This document shows positions 1 to 7,923 of a DNA stretch of 14,810 nucleotides, piece by piece. The notes under the pieces were generated by a model, which saw only the letters and a list, made by a program, of their open reading frames with translations, made no database searches and had not been told where the DNA came from. The position numbers were made by a program, and so were the translations under genes. The DNA lies in assembly GCA_902475825.1 (NCBI GenBank), contig CABSBA010000020.1:1-14810 (forward strand), given 5' to 3'. This DNA comes from an uncultured Collinsella sp. Lineage in GTDB: Bacteria; Actinomycetota; Coriobacteriia; Coriobacteriales; Coriobacteriaceae. How positions within the stretch are numbered: position 1 is the first letter of the stretch; the number at the start of each line of letters is the position of its first letter.

Positions 1-163
1 GACTCGTCTTGTCGTCCCGATAGTAACCGTCAATGGCAAACCCTTCGGAAGCGCATTCCTGCATATAGGACGTTTCCCGGCTTATAGCAAACAGCCCTGT
101 AGCGCCCAGGAGCACAGCCAGGCAGACCACTGCAAGGGTTATCGAAGTAGCACGGCGACCCAT
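1..163 (-). CDS. Partial membrane-anchored or secreted protein (N-terminus only)
   Basis: An open frame starts with ATG at 163 on the minus strand and runs off the left edge after 54 codons. The N-terminus begins MGRRATSIT and continues with a strongly hydrophobic stretch at about residues 7-27 (LAVVCLAVLLGATGLFAI). This looks like a signal peptide or single membrane anchor, with two arginines before it. The visible mature part is polar and contains an MQEC...FAIDGYYRDD segment. The frame is closed by an in-frame TAA at 187-185, so ATG 163 is the only good start. No strong ribosome-binding site is visible upstream. The family is not recognised. It lies 190 bp downstream of the arylsulfotransferase fragment on the same strand. 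What is seen is an exported or membrane protein; its role is unknown. Confidence 0.65.
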   Translation of the reverse strand, partial: MGRRATSITLAVVCLAVLLGATGLFAISRETSYMQECASEGFAIDGYYRDDKTS

Positions 164-353
164 GTTAGACCAACCGATAGTTGTTTAACGGAGCGCGAAA
201 CATACCTGGAACCTCCGATATCAGGGGGAACGTCGCCAGCAGGCTGGTGACAACTATATGCTTCTGACATCAAACCATATGGCTGTCACTCGCGGAGGGG
301 GCATCGGTGAACGGCGTGTTTTCATACTCCATTGGTCAACCCTAAGCGCGGCC

Positions 354-857
354 CTACAGGTCGCACTTGTACACGCGGTAGATGTACTTTTCGGCTTCCA
401 TCTCGTAGGTGGCGATGGGCAGTCCGTAGCGGTCGTACTCGATAAAGGTCTTGGCCATGCCCGATGCCACGAGCATGCTGTTCGAATTGCCGACGCGCTG
501 CGCACTGCTGACGTAGCCCGAGAACGGCACCGCGATCTGGTCTTCGAGCTCGTAGGTGCACGCCACCTCATCCACCGTAAAGATGCGTCCAAACGAATGC
601 GTGCCGCGGCTGTAGTCGGTCACCACCCCGGCGCCCAGCTGGCCCCAGTCGAACTTGGGATAGCTTTCGGCCGCACCAAAGTTGTTGTCGTACAGCAGCA
701 CCTGGTAGCGACCGGTCGTTGCCGTGTCAGAACTCGGCAGATACGTCACGCTGTGCTGGCCCGCGTTGAGCGAAAAATCGCCCTGGGCTTGCAGCAGCTT
801 GTCCTCAAAGCCCGAGCCGGCCCATTGCCACTCCTTTCTATTTCTGGGTCCATCTTC
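354..857 (-). pseudogene. C-terminal remnant of an arylsulfate sulfotransferase
   Basis: The minus-strand frame is open from the in-frame TGA at 860-858 to the TAG at 356-354. It has no ATG; the first alternative start is GTG at 749. Family-like sequence already begins upstream of that GTG, at about 833 (WQWAGSGFEDKLLQAQG...). The fragment shows features of the C-terminal part of arylsulfotransferases (PF05935 type): a GQH motif, a LLYDNN strand (the family's fDN motif), VDEVACTYELE and SAQRVGNSNSML, followed by FIEYDRYG. In the family these belong to the last blades of a beta-propeller in an enzyme of roughly 500-600 residues. Here about 160 residues remain and the catalytic N-terminal part is absent. 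Directly upstream lies the terminator of the dehydrogenase gene, so the front of the gene was lost by deletion. The family call is from remembered motifs. An independent short protein is possible but less likely. Confidence 0.6.
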
Positions 858-872
858 TCACTGCTGGCGACC

Positions 873-910
873 AAAAATGATCCGTTTTCCTCCGTCCCCG
901 AGGGATCATT
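873..910 (-). terminator. Rho-independent terminator of the 3-hydroxyacyl-CoA dehydrogenase gene
   Basis: There is a perfect 8-bp inverted repeat (AATGATCC at 876-883, GGATCATT at 903-910) with a 19-nt loop. On the minus strand the stem runs into a short T tract (plus-strand A's at 873-877). It starts one base after the dehydrogenase stop codon. The stem is AT-leaning and the T tract is short, so it may be weak. Confidence 0.65.
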
Positions 911-911
911 G

Positions 912-1871
912 TTAGTACTTGAAGAAGCCCTCGCCCGAGCTTTCGCCCAGCTTGCCTTCGTCGAGCATCTGCTTGAGGACGGATGCCATGGCCTTAAAGT
1001 TGTAGGGCATCATCATCTTTTTGAGCAACGGGCTCACCAGGCCCGGCACCTTCTGGTACTGCATAACGATGTTGTAAGCCGTCTGAATGCCCACCGTGTC
1101 GAACACGCGGAACGGACCTTTGGGTGCGCCGGTGCCGCGCGTCCATGCGAGGTCGATGCTCTTGGGATTGCTCACGCCCGAGACGTACAGATCAAGGCCC
1201 GAAAGCAGCCACGGTACCAACATGGAGTTGAGCAGGTAGCCATTCTTTTCCTTGTTGACGGGAAGCGCCAGCATGCGAATGTCGTTGGCGAAGTCGACGA
1301 GCTCGTCGAAGTAGCGCTTGTCAGTTTGATCCTGCGCCATGACCTCGGTCATGTTGTTCTTCCAGATGGAGTTAGCAAAGTGCAGCGACAGGTACTTCTC
1401 GGGGCAACCAGTGTACTTGGCAAAGGTGCTCGGCAGCAGCGTAGAGGAGTTCGTCACGACGACGGTCTTTTGCGGGAGAACCGGGGCGAGCTTTTTGTAG
1501 AAGTCGATCTTTGCCTGGGTGTCCTCGGCCATAGACTCGATGACCAGGTCGGCGTCGGCTACGGCCTTGGCAAGATCGAGCTCCAGCTTGAGCGTAGAGT
1601 AGGCACGTTCGACGGCGGAGAGTGCCGCCTCCTTGTCGAAGGGCTGGCCGCTATCGGCGATACCGGCGCACCACTCGCCCGTGCCGTCCGCCATGCCCTC
1701 GATGGCAGCGATGTACTCCTCGCGCACATGATCGATCTTGGGCTGGGTGCGGCCGATGCTGCCCTCGCTGCGCAGCCAGATCGTCACATCAAAGCCGCAG
1801 TAGGCAGCCTGAAAGGCAATCTGGCTTCCCAACACGCCGCCACCGGCAACACAAACGGTCTTGTAGCTCAT
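912..1871 (-). CDS. 3-hydroxyacyl-CoA dehydrogenase family protein (NAD(P)-dependent)
   Basis: This 319-residue cytoplasmic enzyme resembles short 3-hydroxyacyl-CoA (3-hydroxybutyryl-CoA) dehydrogenases, which interconvert 3-hydroxyacyl-CoA and 3-oxoacyl-CoA using a nicotinamide cofactor. The Rossmann domain starts at once (VCVAGGGVLG, glycines 10, 12 and 15). The family's NSST segment is at 141-144, the presumed catalytic His164 is in SLHFAN, its partner Glu176 is in MTEVM, and the C-terminal domain begins near EKNGYLLNSMLVPW (Asn215). The protein ends with the usual GEGFFKY. The segment after the His is HFANSIWKNNM, whereas typical members have HFxNP, so substrate or class may differ. The start is ATG 1871 with an AGAGGA ribosome-binding site a few bases upstream. 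It appears to be transcribed alone: a terminator follows directly, and the upstream operon ends 415 bp away. A role in butyrate-type or other acyl-CoA metabolism is inference; no other pathway gene is adjacent. Confidence 0.9.
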   Translation of the reverse strand: MSYKTVCVAGGGVLGSQIAFQAAYCGFDVTIWLRSEGSIGRTQPKIDHVREEYIAAIEGMADGTGEWCAGIADSGQPFDKEAALSAVERAYSTLKLELDLAKAVADADLVIESMAEDTQAKIDFYKKLAPVLPQKTVVVTNSSTLLPSTFAKYTGCPEKYLSLHFANSIWKNNMTEVMAQDQTDKRYFDELVDFANDIRMLALPVNKEKNGYLLNSMLVPWLLSGLDLYVSGVSNPKSIDLAWTRGTGAPKGPFRVFDTVGIQTAYNIVMQYQKVPGLVSPLLKKMMMPYNFKAMASVLKQMLDEGKLGESSGEGFFKY

Positions 1872-2041
1872 GGAACGGTCCTCTCTTACGTAATTCCATA
1901 GATGTGTATTTATTCAACCGTAAGGATGACGCGCGATGGGGGTGGGTTCTATAAACGGACGGTATTTTGCCGCGAACGGCTACACTTGTTTATTATCTTA
2001 GCTTTCTGTAGCCCGTTATTGGTGCCACCGGGCAGCAGTTG

Positions 2042-2167
2042 TCGGAAGTGCGGGGAAAAATCGAATGCCGCCGACCAGACCGGCTTTTTAGGCAACAAAA
2101 CCGCAGGTCACAAGAGTCGAAAAGGGCGGTGTGCTCGGAGGTTCCGAGTTTTTCCCCGCACTTCCGA
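2042..2167. repeat. 126-bp element with perfect 19-bp terminal inverted repeats
   Basis: TCGGAAGTGCGGGGAAAAA at 2042-2060 is exactly the reverse complement of 2149-2167, with 88 bp between. Just inside the right arm is a second small hairpin (CTCGGA 2134-2139, TCCGAG 2143-2148) followed by TTTTT, which resembles a compact terminator reading to the right. No target-site duplication is evident in the flanks, and no coding capacity is apparent. It could be a MITE-like or REP-like dispersed element, or simply a large structured RNA. The repeat is certain; its nature is not. Confidence 0.7.
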
Positions 2168-2221
2168 AATCCAAGCTCGCAGGAGAGGAAAGCGAGGCAA
2201 TTTACACCACATATGTCCAGC

Positions 2222-2258
2222 AAAAACGGGTGGTAGCCGCTGCGGCCACCACCCGTTT
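2222..2258 (-). terminator. Rho-independent terminator of the tetR-activase operon
   Basis: A perfect 11-bp inverted repeat pairs AAACGGGTGGT (2224-2234) with ACCACCCGTTT (2248-2258). The 13-nt interior can extend the stem further (GCCGC/GCGGC). Read on the minus strand the stem ends in TTTTT. It lies about 30 bp past the activase stop. Confidence 0.85.
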
Positions 2259-2286
2259 GTCTCATATCTAGCCCATAGCAGGCAAG

Positions 2287-5200
2287 CTACTTCTTAATGC
2301 CGCGTCCCAGACGCTTGGCGACCGATGCAACAGCCTCCTCGCTGGCCGGTCCGCAGCTCACGCAGCCATCATGGGCACGCATCTGGCCAGTGACCTCGTC
2401 CATCGCGAGCGGCGCCACCTTCTCGAGCTTAAAGCCCTTGCCGGCGCGCATGTTCTCCTTGGCCACGCTGATCATAAGCTTAATGCGGTTGAGCTGGTTG
2501 ACCTCGGACGCACCGGGGTCGTAGTCCACCGCGACGATGTTGCTCTCGGGGTGCTGACGGCGCAGCTCCTTGATCACGGCCTTACCCACCACGTGGTTGG
2601 GCAGGCACGCGAAGGGCTGCGTGCAGATGATGTTGGGCGCACCGTGGTCAATCAGATCGAGCATCTCAGCCGTGAGTAACCAGCCCTCGCCCATGTTGTT
2701 GCACACCGAAAGCACCGTGCGGGCCTTGTCGGCCATGGTGCCGATGCGCTCGGGCGCCTCAAAGCGGCGGGACTTTTCGAGCATCTCCTCCACCGGCGTA
2801 CGCATCCAGTCCACGAGCTTAATAAGCGCTTGCATGCCCGCACGCGTTGTAGCAGAGCTACCCAGCTCGTCCTTCTGCAGCTCGGCATTGCTCATGGAGT
2901 ACAGGAAGAAGTCGAGCAGGCCCGGCACCACGGCCTCGCAGCCCTCGCGCTCGATAACGTCGACCACGTGGTTGTTGGCCGTGGGATGGAACTTGACCAG
3001 GATCTCGCCGACCACGCCCACGCGCGGCTTGGCGCCCTCGCCCACAAGCGGCATGGTGTCGAACGCGCGGATGGCCTCACGCGCAAGCTTGGTGTAGTTG
3101 TGGCGGTTGAACTTAGGCGCCAGCTTGCGGGCGCGCGCCATGTACTCCTCGTAGAGCGCATTGGCAGCACCGGGCGTTGCCTCGTACGGGCGGCAGCGGT
3201 AGAGCATCTGCATCATCACGTCGCCAAAGAGCACCGCGTACACGGCCTGCTTGAGCAGCGCCGGCGTAATCTTAAAGCCGGGATTGTCCTCACCGAGCGC
3301 CACGGCCGAAAGCGAAATCACCGGGATCTCGGGATGGCCGCTCTCGCGCAGCGCCTTGCGGATGAGCGCGATGTAGTTGGTGGCACGGCAGCCACCGCCG
3401 GTCTGGCTGATAACCACGGCCGTCTTGGACAGGTCGTACCGGCCGCTCTCGATGGCCTCCATAATCTGGCCCGTCACCAGGATCGACGGATAGCAAATGT
3501 CATTGTTCACATAGCGCAGGCCGGCCTCGACGGCATCGTGATCGGTCGAGGGCAGCAGCTCCAAGTTGTAGCCGGCACCGCGGAATACCTCTTTGACCAG
3601 GTCAAAGTGGATCGGCGCCATCTGCGGGCACAGGATGGTGTAGCCCTCCTCGCGCATCTGCTCGGTAAAAGGCACCTTGGGCCATGCGGTCGATGCGCTC
3701 TCACGCTGCGCCTCGAACGTGTACTTGCGGCTCGCGAACGCGGGGGCATCCTTGGAGGGCGCCACCGGCGCGGCATCGCCCTGCTCGTATGCCTCGCCCG
3801 CGGCCGTGGCCTCGGCCAGGCGCTCGGCCTCCTGGTCCTTAAGCGCGGCCATGAGCGAGCGGATGCGGATGCGCGCGGCGCCCAGGTTGGACACCTCGTC
3901 GATCTTGAGCACGGTGTAGATCTTGCCGCTGGCTTCCAGAATCTCCTGCACCTGATCGGTAGTCAGAGCATCCAGACCGCAGCCGAAGGAGTTGAGCTGG
4001 ATCAGGTCCAGGTCGTTGCGCATCGTCACAAAACGGGCAACGGCGTACAGACGGCTGTGGTACATCCACTGGTCGACGACGCGAATCGGACGCTCGGGCT
4101 TTACCAGATGCGCAAGCGAATCCTCGGTAAAGACCGCAAAGCCAAAGCTCGAGATAAGTTCGGGCAGGGCGTGGTTGATCTCGGGGTCGTTATGGTAGGG
4201 ACGACCGGCGAGCACGATGCCGTGACCGCCGTGGTCCTCGACCCACTTAAGAGCCTCCTCGCCCATGGTCTGGATGTCCTCGTGGAAACGCGCATCGGCC
4301 TCAAAGGCAGCGTTGACGGCGGCATCGACCTCGGAGCGCGTGATCTTGGGTCCACGCACGCGACCGCGACCAGCCTCGGCGTCGGCCACGCGGTCGACGG
4401 CGAGCACCTGGTACAGGCGGCGCTTGAGCTCGGTCTTGTCGTGATAGGGCACAAACGGGTACAGGAACTCGATGTTCTGCTCGCGAATCTCGTCGATATT
4501 GAGCGCCAGCGCCGTGGGGTAGCTCATGACGATGGGGCAGTTATAGCAGTTGCCGGCGGTCGAATCCTCCTTGCGCTCCCAGCGCACGCACGGCATCCAG
4601 ATAAAGTCGACGTCGCGGTCGATGAGGTTCATCACGTGGCCGTGGCTCATCTTGGCCGGATAGCACACGCTCTCGGACGGCATGGACTCGATGCCCGCCT
4701 GGTAGGTCTTCTTGCTCGACTGGTCGGACAGTTGCACGCTAAAGCCCAGGCGCGTAAAGAACGCGTGCCAGAAGGGGTAGTTCTCGTACATGTTGAGCGC
4801 ACGGGGGATGCCGACGGTGCCGCGCGGGGCCTCGTCGGGGCTCAGCACCTCGCGGTTAAAGAGCAGCTCGTTTTTCTTTTTGAAGAGGTTGGGGGCCTCG
4901 GTCTTCTGCTTTTTGTGGCCGGCGCCCTTCTCGCAGCGGTTGCCGGTAATGAAGCGCCTGCCGCCGCCAAAGTCGTTGACAGTGAGCTGGCAGTTGTTGG
5001 AGCAGCGACCGCAGCGGACATGCTTTTGCGTCACGGTAAGGTGCGCGATGTCCTCAGCCGAAAGGATGGTCGAGGTGCCATCGGCACCGGCGCGATCGCG
5101 GGCGAGCAGGGCCGCACCATAGGCGCCCATGCAGCCGGCGATGTCGGGACGCACGGCGTGAACGCCAGTGAGCTGCTCAAACGCACGCAGCGTGGCGTCG

Positions 5201-7068
5201 GACATAAAGGTGCCGCCCTGGACGATCACTTGGCTGCCAATCTCCTTGGGGTCGCGCAGCTTAATGACCTTGAACAAGGCGTTCTTGATGACGGAATAGG
5301 ACAGGCCGGCCGCAATGTCGCCCACCGTGGCGCCTTCCTTTTGCGCCTGCTTGACGCGCGAGTTCATAAAGACCGTGCAGCGACTGCCCAGGTCGACCGG
5401 GGCCTTGGCATGGATGGCGGCGTCGGCGAACGCGCGCACGTCCATGTTCATAGAGACGGCGAAGCTCTCGATAAAGCTGCCGCAGCCCGACGAACAGGCC
5501 TCGTTGAGCATAATGTGCTCGATGACGCCGTCCTTTACGCGCAGGCACTTCATGTCCTGGCCGCCGATGTCCAGAATAAACTCGACGCCGGGCAGGAACG
5601 CCTTGGCGCCGCGCAGGTGCGCGACGGTCTCGATCTCGCCGGAGTCGGCCTTGAGGGCCTCGATGAGCAACGCCTCGCCGTAGCCCGTGGTAGTCACGTG
5701 GCCGATGGTGCAGCCGGCGGGAATGTGGTTGTAGAAATCGGCCATGATGACCTTGGCCGTGCCCAGGATGTCGCCGTTGTTGTTGCCGTACCAGGTGTGC
5801 AACAGCTGGCCGTCCTCGCCCACGAGTGCGGCTTTCATAGTGGTGGAGCCGGCGTCGATACCGATGAACACGCGGCCGGTGTAGCCTTCGAGCTTGCCCT
5901 TGGGGACGACTTCCTGGTCGTGGCGGTTCTTGAACTCAGCAAAGTCCTCATCGGTGGCAAAGAGCGGGTCCAGGCGCTCGACCTCGGCGCCCTGCGTGTC
6001 GCCCAGGCTGTCGATGGCCTCGATGAGCTGCGGGAACGTGCTGAGCTTATTGGACTCGTGCGCCATGGCGGCGCCGCTCGCCACAAACAGGTGGGCGTTT
6101 TGGGGCACGATACGGTGCCCCTCGTCCAGGTTGAGCGTGAGGTAGAAGCGGTGGCGCAGCTCGGAGAGGTACTGCAGCGGGCCGCCCAGGAAGGCAACGT
6201 TGCCGCGGATGGGACGGCCGCACGCCAGACCCGAGATAGTCTGGGTCACGACAGCCTGGAAGATGGAGGCGGCCACGTCCTCGGGGCGGGCGCCCTCGTT
6301 GAGCAGCGGCTGGACGTCGGTCTTGGCAAAAACGCCGCAGCGGCTGGCGATGGGATAGATGGTGGTGGCGTTGGCCGCGAGCTCGTTGAGGCCGCTCGCG
6401 TCGGTGTGCAGCAGGGTTGCCATCTGGTCGATGAACGCGCCCGTGCCGCCGGCGCAGGTGCCGTTCATGCGCTGCTCGATGCCGTTGTCGAAATAGATGA
6501 TCTTGGCGTCCTCGCCGCCCAGCTCGATGGCGACATCGGTGGCCGGGATGAGGGTTTCGACGGCGCGCTTGCTGGCGATGACTTCCTGGACAAACTCCAG
6601 GTCGAGCCACTGGGACAGCAGCAGGCCACCCGAGCCGGTAATGGCGCAGGTCATCTGGGCCGTCGGCAACACGGTCGCAGCGCCCTCGAACAGGTCGCGG
6701 GCGCAAGCGCGGACGTCGGTGTGATGGCGCTGGTACTTGGCGTAGACAATCTGGTTGTCGTCATTGAGCACGGCAAGCTTGACGGTGGTGGAGCCCACGT
6801 CGATGCCCAAGTGCAGGTTGCCACGAGCGTTTTCGGGGTTGAAGATCGCGCCTTCGGGGGCGTGGGCGGCGGCTACGGGCTCAGCGGCGGCGGCGGGCTC
6901 ACTGGCGATGGACGTCTCCCCTGCCGCGTTCTTGGCATCGGCAACTGCCTCGGCGACCTTCTCGGCAGCCACGGTCGCGGCCTTCTGCGCGGCGTCCACC
7001 ACGGCGGGCGCGGCCTCGCGTGCGGCAGCGACCATGCGGTCCTTGATGCCCTCGACGAGTTTGCTCAT
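2287..7068 (-). CDS. Giant acyl-CoA dehydratase activase fusion protein (two BcrAD/BadFG activase domains plus DUF2229-type region)
   Basis: This 1593-residue cytoplasmic protein is built from two ATPase/activase domains of the 2-hydroxyglutaryl-CoA dehydratase activator type and a long dehydratase-like C-terminal region (COG1924 with COG3580/COG3581-like parts). Residues 1-75 are an Ala/Glu-rich extension. Domain 1 begins at LHLGIDVGSTTVK (85-97), with ELGGEDAK (182-189), the iron-sulfur cysteine in GTCAGGTG (Cys205) and SRCGVF (Cys244). Domain 2 begins at FIGIDAGSTTMK (401-412), with DIGGQDMK (500-507), CSSGCG (Cys525, Cys529) and SRCTVF (Cys564). A cysteine cluster follows (Cys686, 689, 693, 712), then further cysteines (802, 827, 841, 844, about 1191, 1569, 1572). 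In the family, ATP hydrolysis drives low-potential electron transfer from a [4Fe-4S] cluster to a partner reductase or dehydratase. The substrate of such giant fusions is not established. The start is ATG 7068 with an AGGAGA site, 11 bp after tetR, so the two are cotranscribed. Confidence 0.9.
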   Translation of the reverse strand: MSKLVEGIKDRMVAAAREAAPAVVDAAQKAATVAAEKVAEAVADAKNAAGETSIASEPAAAAEPVAAAHAPEGAIFNPENARGNLHLGIDVGSTTVKLAVLNDDNQIVYAKYQRHHTDVRACARDLFEGAATVLPTAQMTCAITGSGGLLLSQWLDLEFVQEVIASKRAVETLIPATDVAIELGGEDAKIIYFDNGIEQRMNGTCAGGTGAFIDQMATLLHTDASGLNELAANATTIYPIASRCGVFAKTDVQPLLNEGARPEDVAASIFQAVVTQTISGLACGRPIRGNVAFLGGPLQYLSELRHRFYLTLNLDEGHRIVPQNAHLFVASGAAMAHESNKLSTFPQLIEAIDSLGDTQGAEVERLDPLFATDEDFAEFKNRHDQEVVPKGKLEGYTGRVFIGIDAGSTTMKAALVGEDGQLLHTWYGNNNGDILGTAKVIMADFYNHIPAGCTIGHVTTTGYGEALLIEALKADSGEIETVAHLRGAKAFLPGVEFILDIGGQDMKCLRVKDGVIEHIMLNEACSSGCGSFIESFAVSMNMDVRAFADAAIHAKAPVDLGSRCTVFMNSRVKQAQKEGATVGDIAAGLSYSVIKNALFKVIKLRDPKEIGSQVIVQGGTFMSDATLRAFEQLTGVHAVRPDIAGCMGAYGAALLARDRAGADGTSTILSAEDIAHLTVTQKHVRCGRCSNNCQLTVNDFGGGRRFITGNRCEKGAGHKKQKTEAPNLFKKKNELLFNREVLSPDEAPRGTVGIPRALNMYENYPFWHAFFTRLGFSVQLSDQSSKKTYQAGIESMPSESVCYPAKMSHGHVMNLIDRDVDFIWMPCVRWERKEDSTAGNCYNCPIVMSYPTALALNIDEIREQNIEFLYPFVPYHDKTELKRRLYQVLAVDRVADAEAGRGRVRGPKITRSEVDAAVNAAFEADARFHEDIQTMGEEALKWVEDHGGHGIVLAGRPYHNDPEINHALPELISSFGFAVFTEDSLAHLVKPERPIRVVDQWMYHSRLYAVARFVTMRNDLDLIQLNSFGCGLDALTTDQVQEILEASGKIYTVLKIDEVSNLGAARIRIRSLMAALKDQEAERLAEATAAGEAYEQGDAAPVAPSKDAPAFASRKYTFEAQRESASTAWPKVPFTEQMREEGYTILCPQMAPIHFDLVKEVFRGAGYNLELLPSTDHDAVEAGLRYVNNDICYPSILVTGQIMEAIESGRYDLSKTAVVISQTGGGCRATNYIALIRKALRESGHPEIPVISLSAVALGEDNPGFKITPALLKQAVYAVLFGDVMMQMLYRCRPYEATPGAANALYEEYMARARKLAPKFNRHNYTKLAREAIRAFDTMPLVGEGAKPRVGVVGEILVKFHPTANNHVVDVIEREGCEAVVPGLLDFFLYSMSNAELQKDELGSSATTRAGMQALIKLVDWMRTPVEEMLEKSRRFEAPERIGTMADKARTVLSVCNNMGEGWLLTAEMLDLIDHGAPNIICTQPFACLPNHVVGKAVIKELRRQHPESNIVAVDYDPGASEVNQLNRIKLMISVAKENMRAGKGFKLEKVAPLAMDEVTGQMRAHDGCVSCGPASEEAVASVAKRLGRGIKK

Positions 7069-7079
7069 TGTCTCTCCTC

Positions 7080-7790
7080 TTAGTTGTTGGACTCGACGGT
7101 TGCGGCGGTGTCGACCGCGTCCTCGAGCTGCAAGTTCAATAGCTTCATGCCGTATTCCGGAACGTTGATATCGATGGGTTGGCCATACAGGTCACCAGGG
7201 CGCACAAAAGCGAGCACCGTCATAATGCGCGCCATGGCCTCGGGCGATTCGGTGAGCCCACGCTCAAACCAGCGCTGAATCATGCCGACCTCGGCACTCA
7301 CGACGTAGGTGACGTAGTAGTCAAAGAACGTGCCCAGCGCCAGGCCCAAAATGCCCGTCTGCGCACGCGGCACCACAGCCTCACGAGCGGTGTCGATGAT
7401 TCTTTTAATGAAGGCCTGGTCGCCGCCCGGACCCAGCAGCGCACCGATTAAGTCGCGGTTGGCCGCAAGATAACGCAGCAGCTCAACCGAACCGGGCGCG
7501 GGCTCGAGTTCATCGATGTTGTGATAGAGATCGGGCAGCTGAGCTGCGGTGATGAGCTCAATGCGCTCACGGATCTCGGCCAGCAAGCCGTCCTCGATTT
7601 GATTGATAAAGTCGGGAATATCGCGGTAGTGCGAATAGAACGTGCGGCGCGTAAGGCCGGCACGCTCGGTGAGCGACGCGACGTTAATGCGCGAAAGATC
7701 GCCGCTTTCGGCAAGTTCGCTGGCAAGCGCCTGGCGAAGGGCACGCTGCGAGCGAAGGGACCGGCGATCGCATTTCTCGAGCTGGGACAA
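7080..7790 (-). CDS. TetR/AcrR-family transcriptional regulator
   Basis: This 236-residue DNA-binding regulator has an N-terminal helix-turn-helix at about residues 33-58 (INVASLTERAGLTRRTFYSH), the typical TetR pattern including the F-Y-x-H-Y segment that closes the recognition region. The rest is a mostly helical ligand-binding/dimerisation domain without recognisable ligand residues, resembling the C-terminal type of DhaS-like regulators. The start is TTG at 7790, chosen because a perfect AGGAGG lies five bases upstream; no better ATG keeps the N-terminal arm. It is the first gene of an operon with the giant activase, so it probably controls that gene and itself. A palindrome overlaps its promoter. 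The inducer is unknown; an acyl-CoA or fatty acid would fit the neighbour, but that is inference. Confidence 0.9.
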   Translation of the reverse strand: MSQLEKCDRRSLRSQRALRQALASELAESGDLSRINVASLTERAGLTRRTFYSHYRDIPDFINQIEDGLLAEIRERIELITAAQLPDLYHNIDELEPAPGSVELLRYLAANRDLIGALLGPGGDQAFIKRIIDTAREAVVPRAQTGILGLALGTFFDYYVTYVVSAEVGMIQRWFERGLTESPEAMARIMTVLAFVRPGDLYGQPIDINVPEYGMKLLNLQLEDAVDTAATVESNN

Positions 7791-7811
7791 GCGTCCTCCT
7801 TGTTACTCAGC

Positions 7812-7856
7812 CTGTGCGCTATTGCACAGTGCGAGTATTATTGCACACCGTGTGCA
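7812..7856 (-). promoter_or_regulatory. Promoter and probable TetR operator for the tetR-activase operon
   Basis: Read on the minus strand, TGC-AATAAT (-10-like box at 7842-7837, 5 of 6 matches, preceded by an extended TGn) lies about 47 bp before the TTG start. No good -35 is seen. A perfect palindrome of 7-bp arms, TGCACAC-C-GTGTGCA (7842-7856), abuts it. A second, looser inverted repeat, CTGTGC-6 nt-GCACAG (7812-7829), lies between promoter and gene. Both share the 8-mer ATTGCACA (7821-7828 and 7840-7847). Two operator-like sites around a promoter suggest autoregulation by the TetR protein. Confidence 0.6.
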
Positions 7857-7880
7857 TCAACACGTAAAGGCAATATTTGG

Positions 7881-7913
7881 GATGTGACGAAAGGGCAGCC
7901 CCTTTGTCACATC
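7881..7913. repeat. Long palindromic hairpin between divergent genes
   Basis: GATGTGAC (7881-7888) pairs with GTCACATC (7906-7913), and inside it AAAGGG (7890-7895) pairs with CCCTTT (7900-7905) around a CAGC loop. One bulged G (7889) is the only defect in 14 bp. No T tract follows on either strand, so it is not a standard terminator. It sits between divergent transcription units, where no terminator is needed. It could be a dispersed REP-type palindrome, a 5' leader structure of the plus-strand gene, or a regulator site. Confidence 0.6.
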
Positions 7914-7923
7914 GAGCCGCTGC

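Larger units (their letters stand above)
1872..2286. other. 415-bp non-coding interval between the dehydrogenase and activase genes
   Basis: No convincing gene is present; the open frames here are short and run through the inverted repeats. Next to the dehydrogenase, on the minus strand, the first ~130 bp are A/T-rich in places (for example the region around 1890-1915 and 1985-2005) and presumably hold its promoter. I could not fit a good -35/-10 pair. The middle holds the 2042-2167 inverted-repeat element, and the right end holds the activase terminator; both are listed separately. Confidence 0.6.

Noticed and set aside
258..1901. A 547-codon plus-strand frame across the arylsulfotransferase remnant and the dehydrogenase
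   Set aside because: It is antisense to a well-supported dehydrogenase and crosses a terminator; no recognisable family.
1967..2000. Plus-strand promoter TTGCCG-18 bp-TATTAT
   Set aside because: No plus-strand gene follows; the spacing and -35 are weak, so it is probably chance in an A/T-rich patch.
2830..7083. A 1417-codon open frame on the plus strand opposite the activase
   Set aside because: It is the mirror of a high-GC coding strand, with low-complexity His/Val/Leu/Gly-rich translation and no domain. The minus frame has clear activase motifs.
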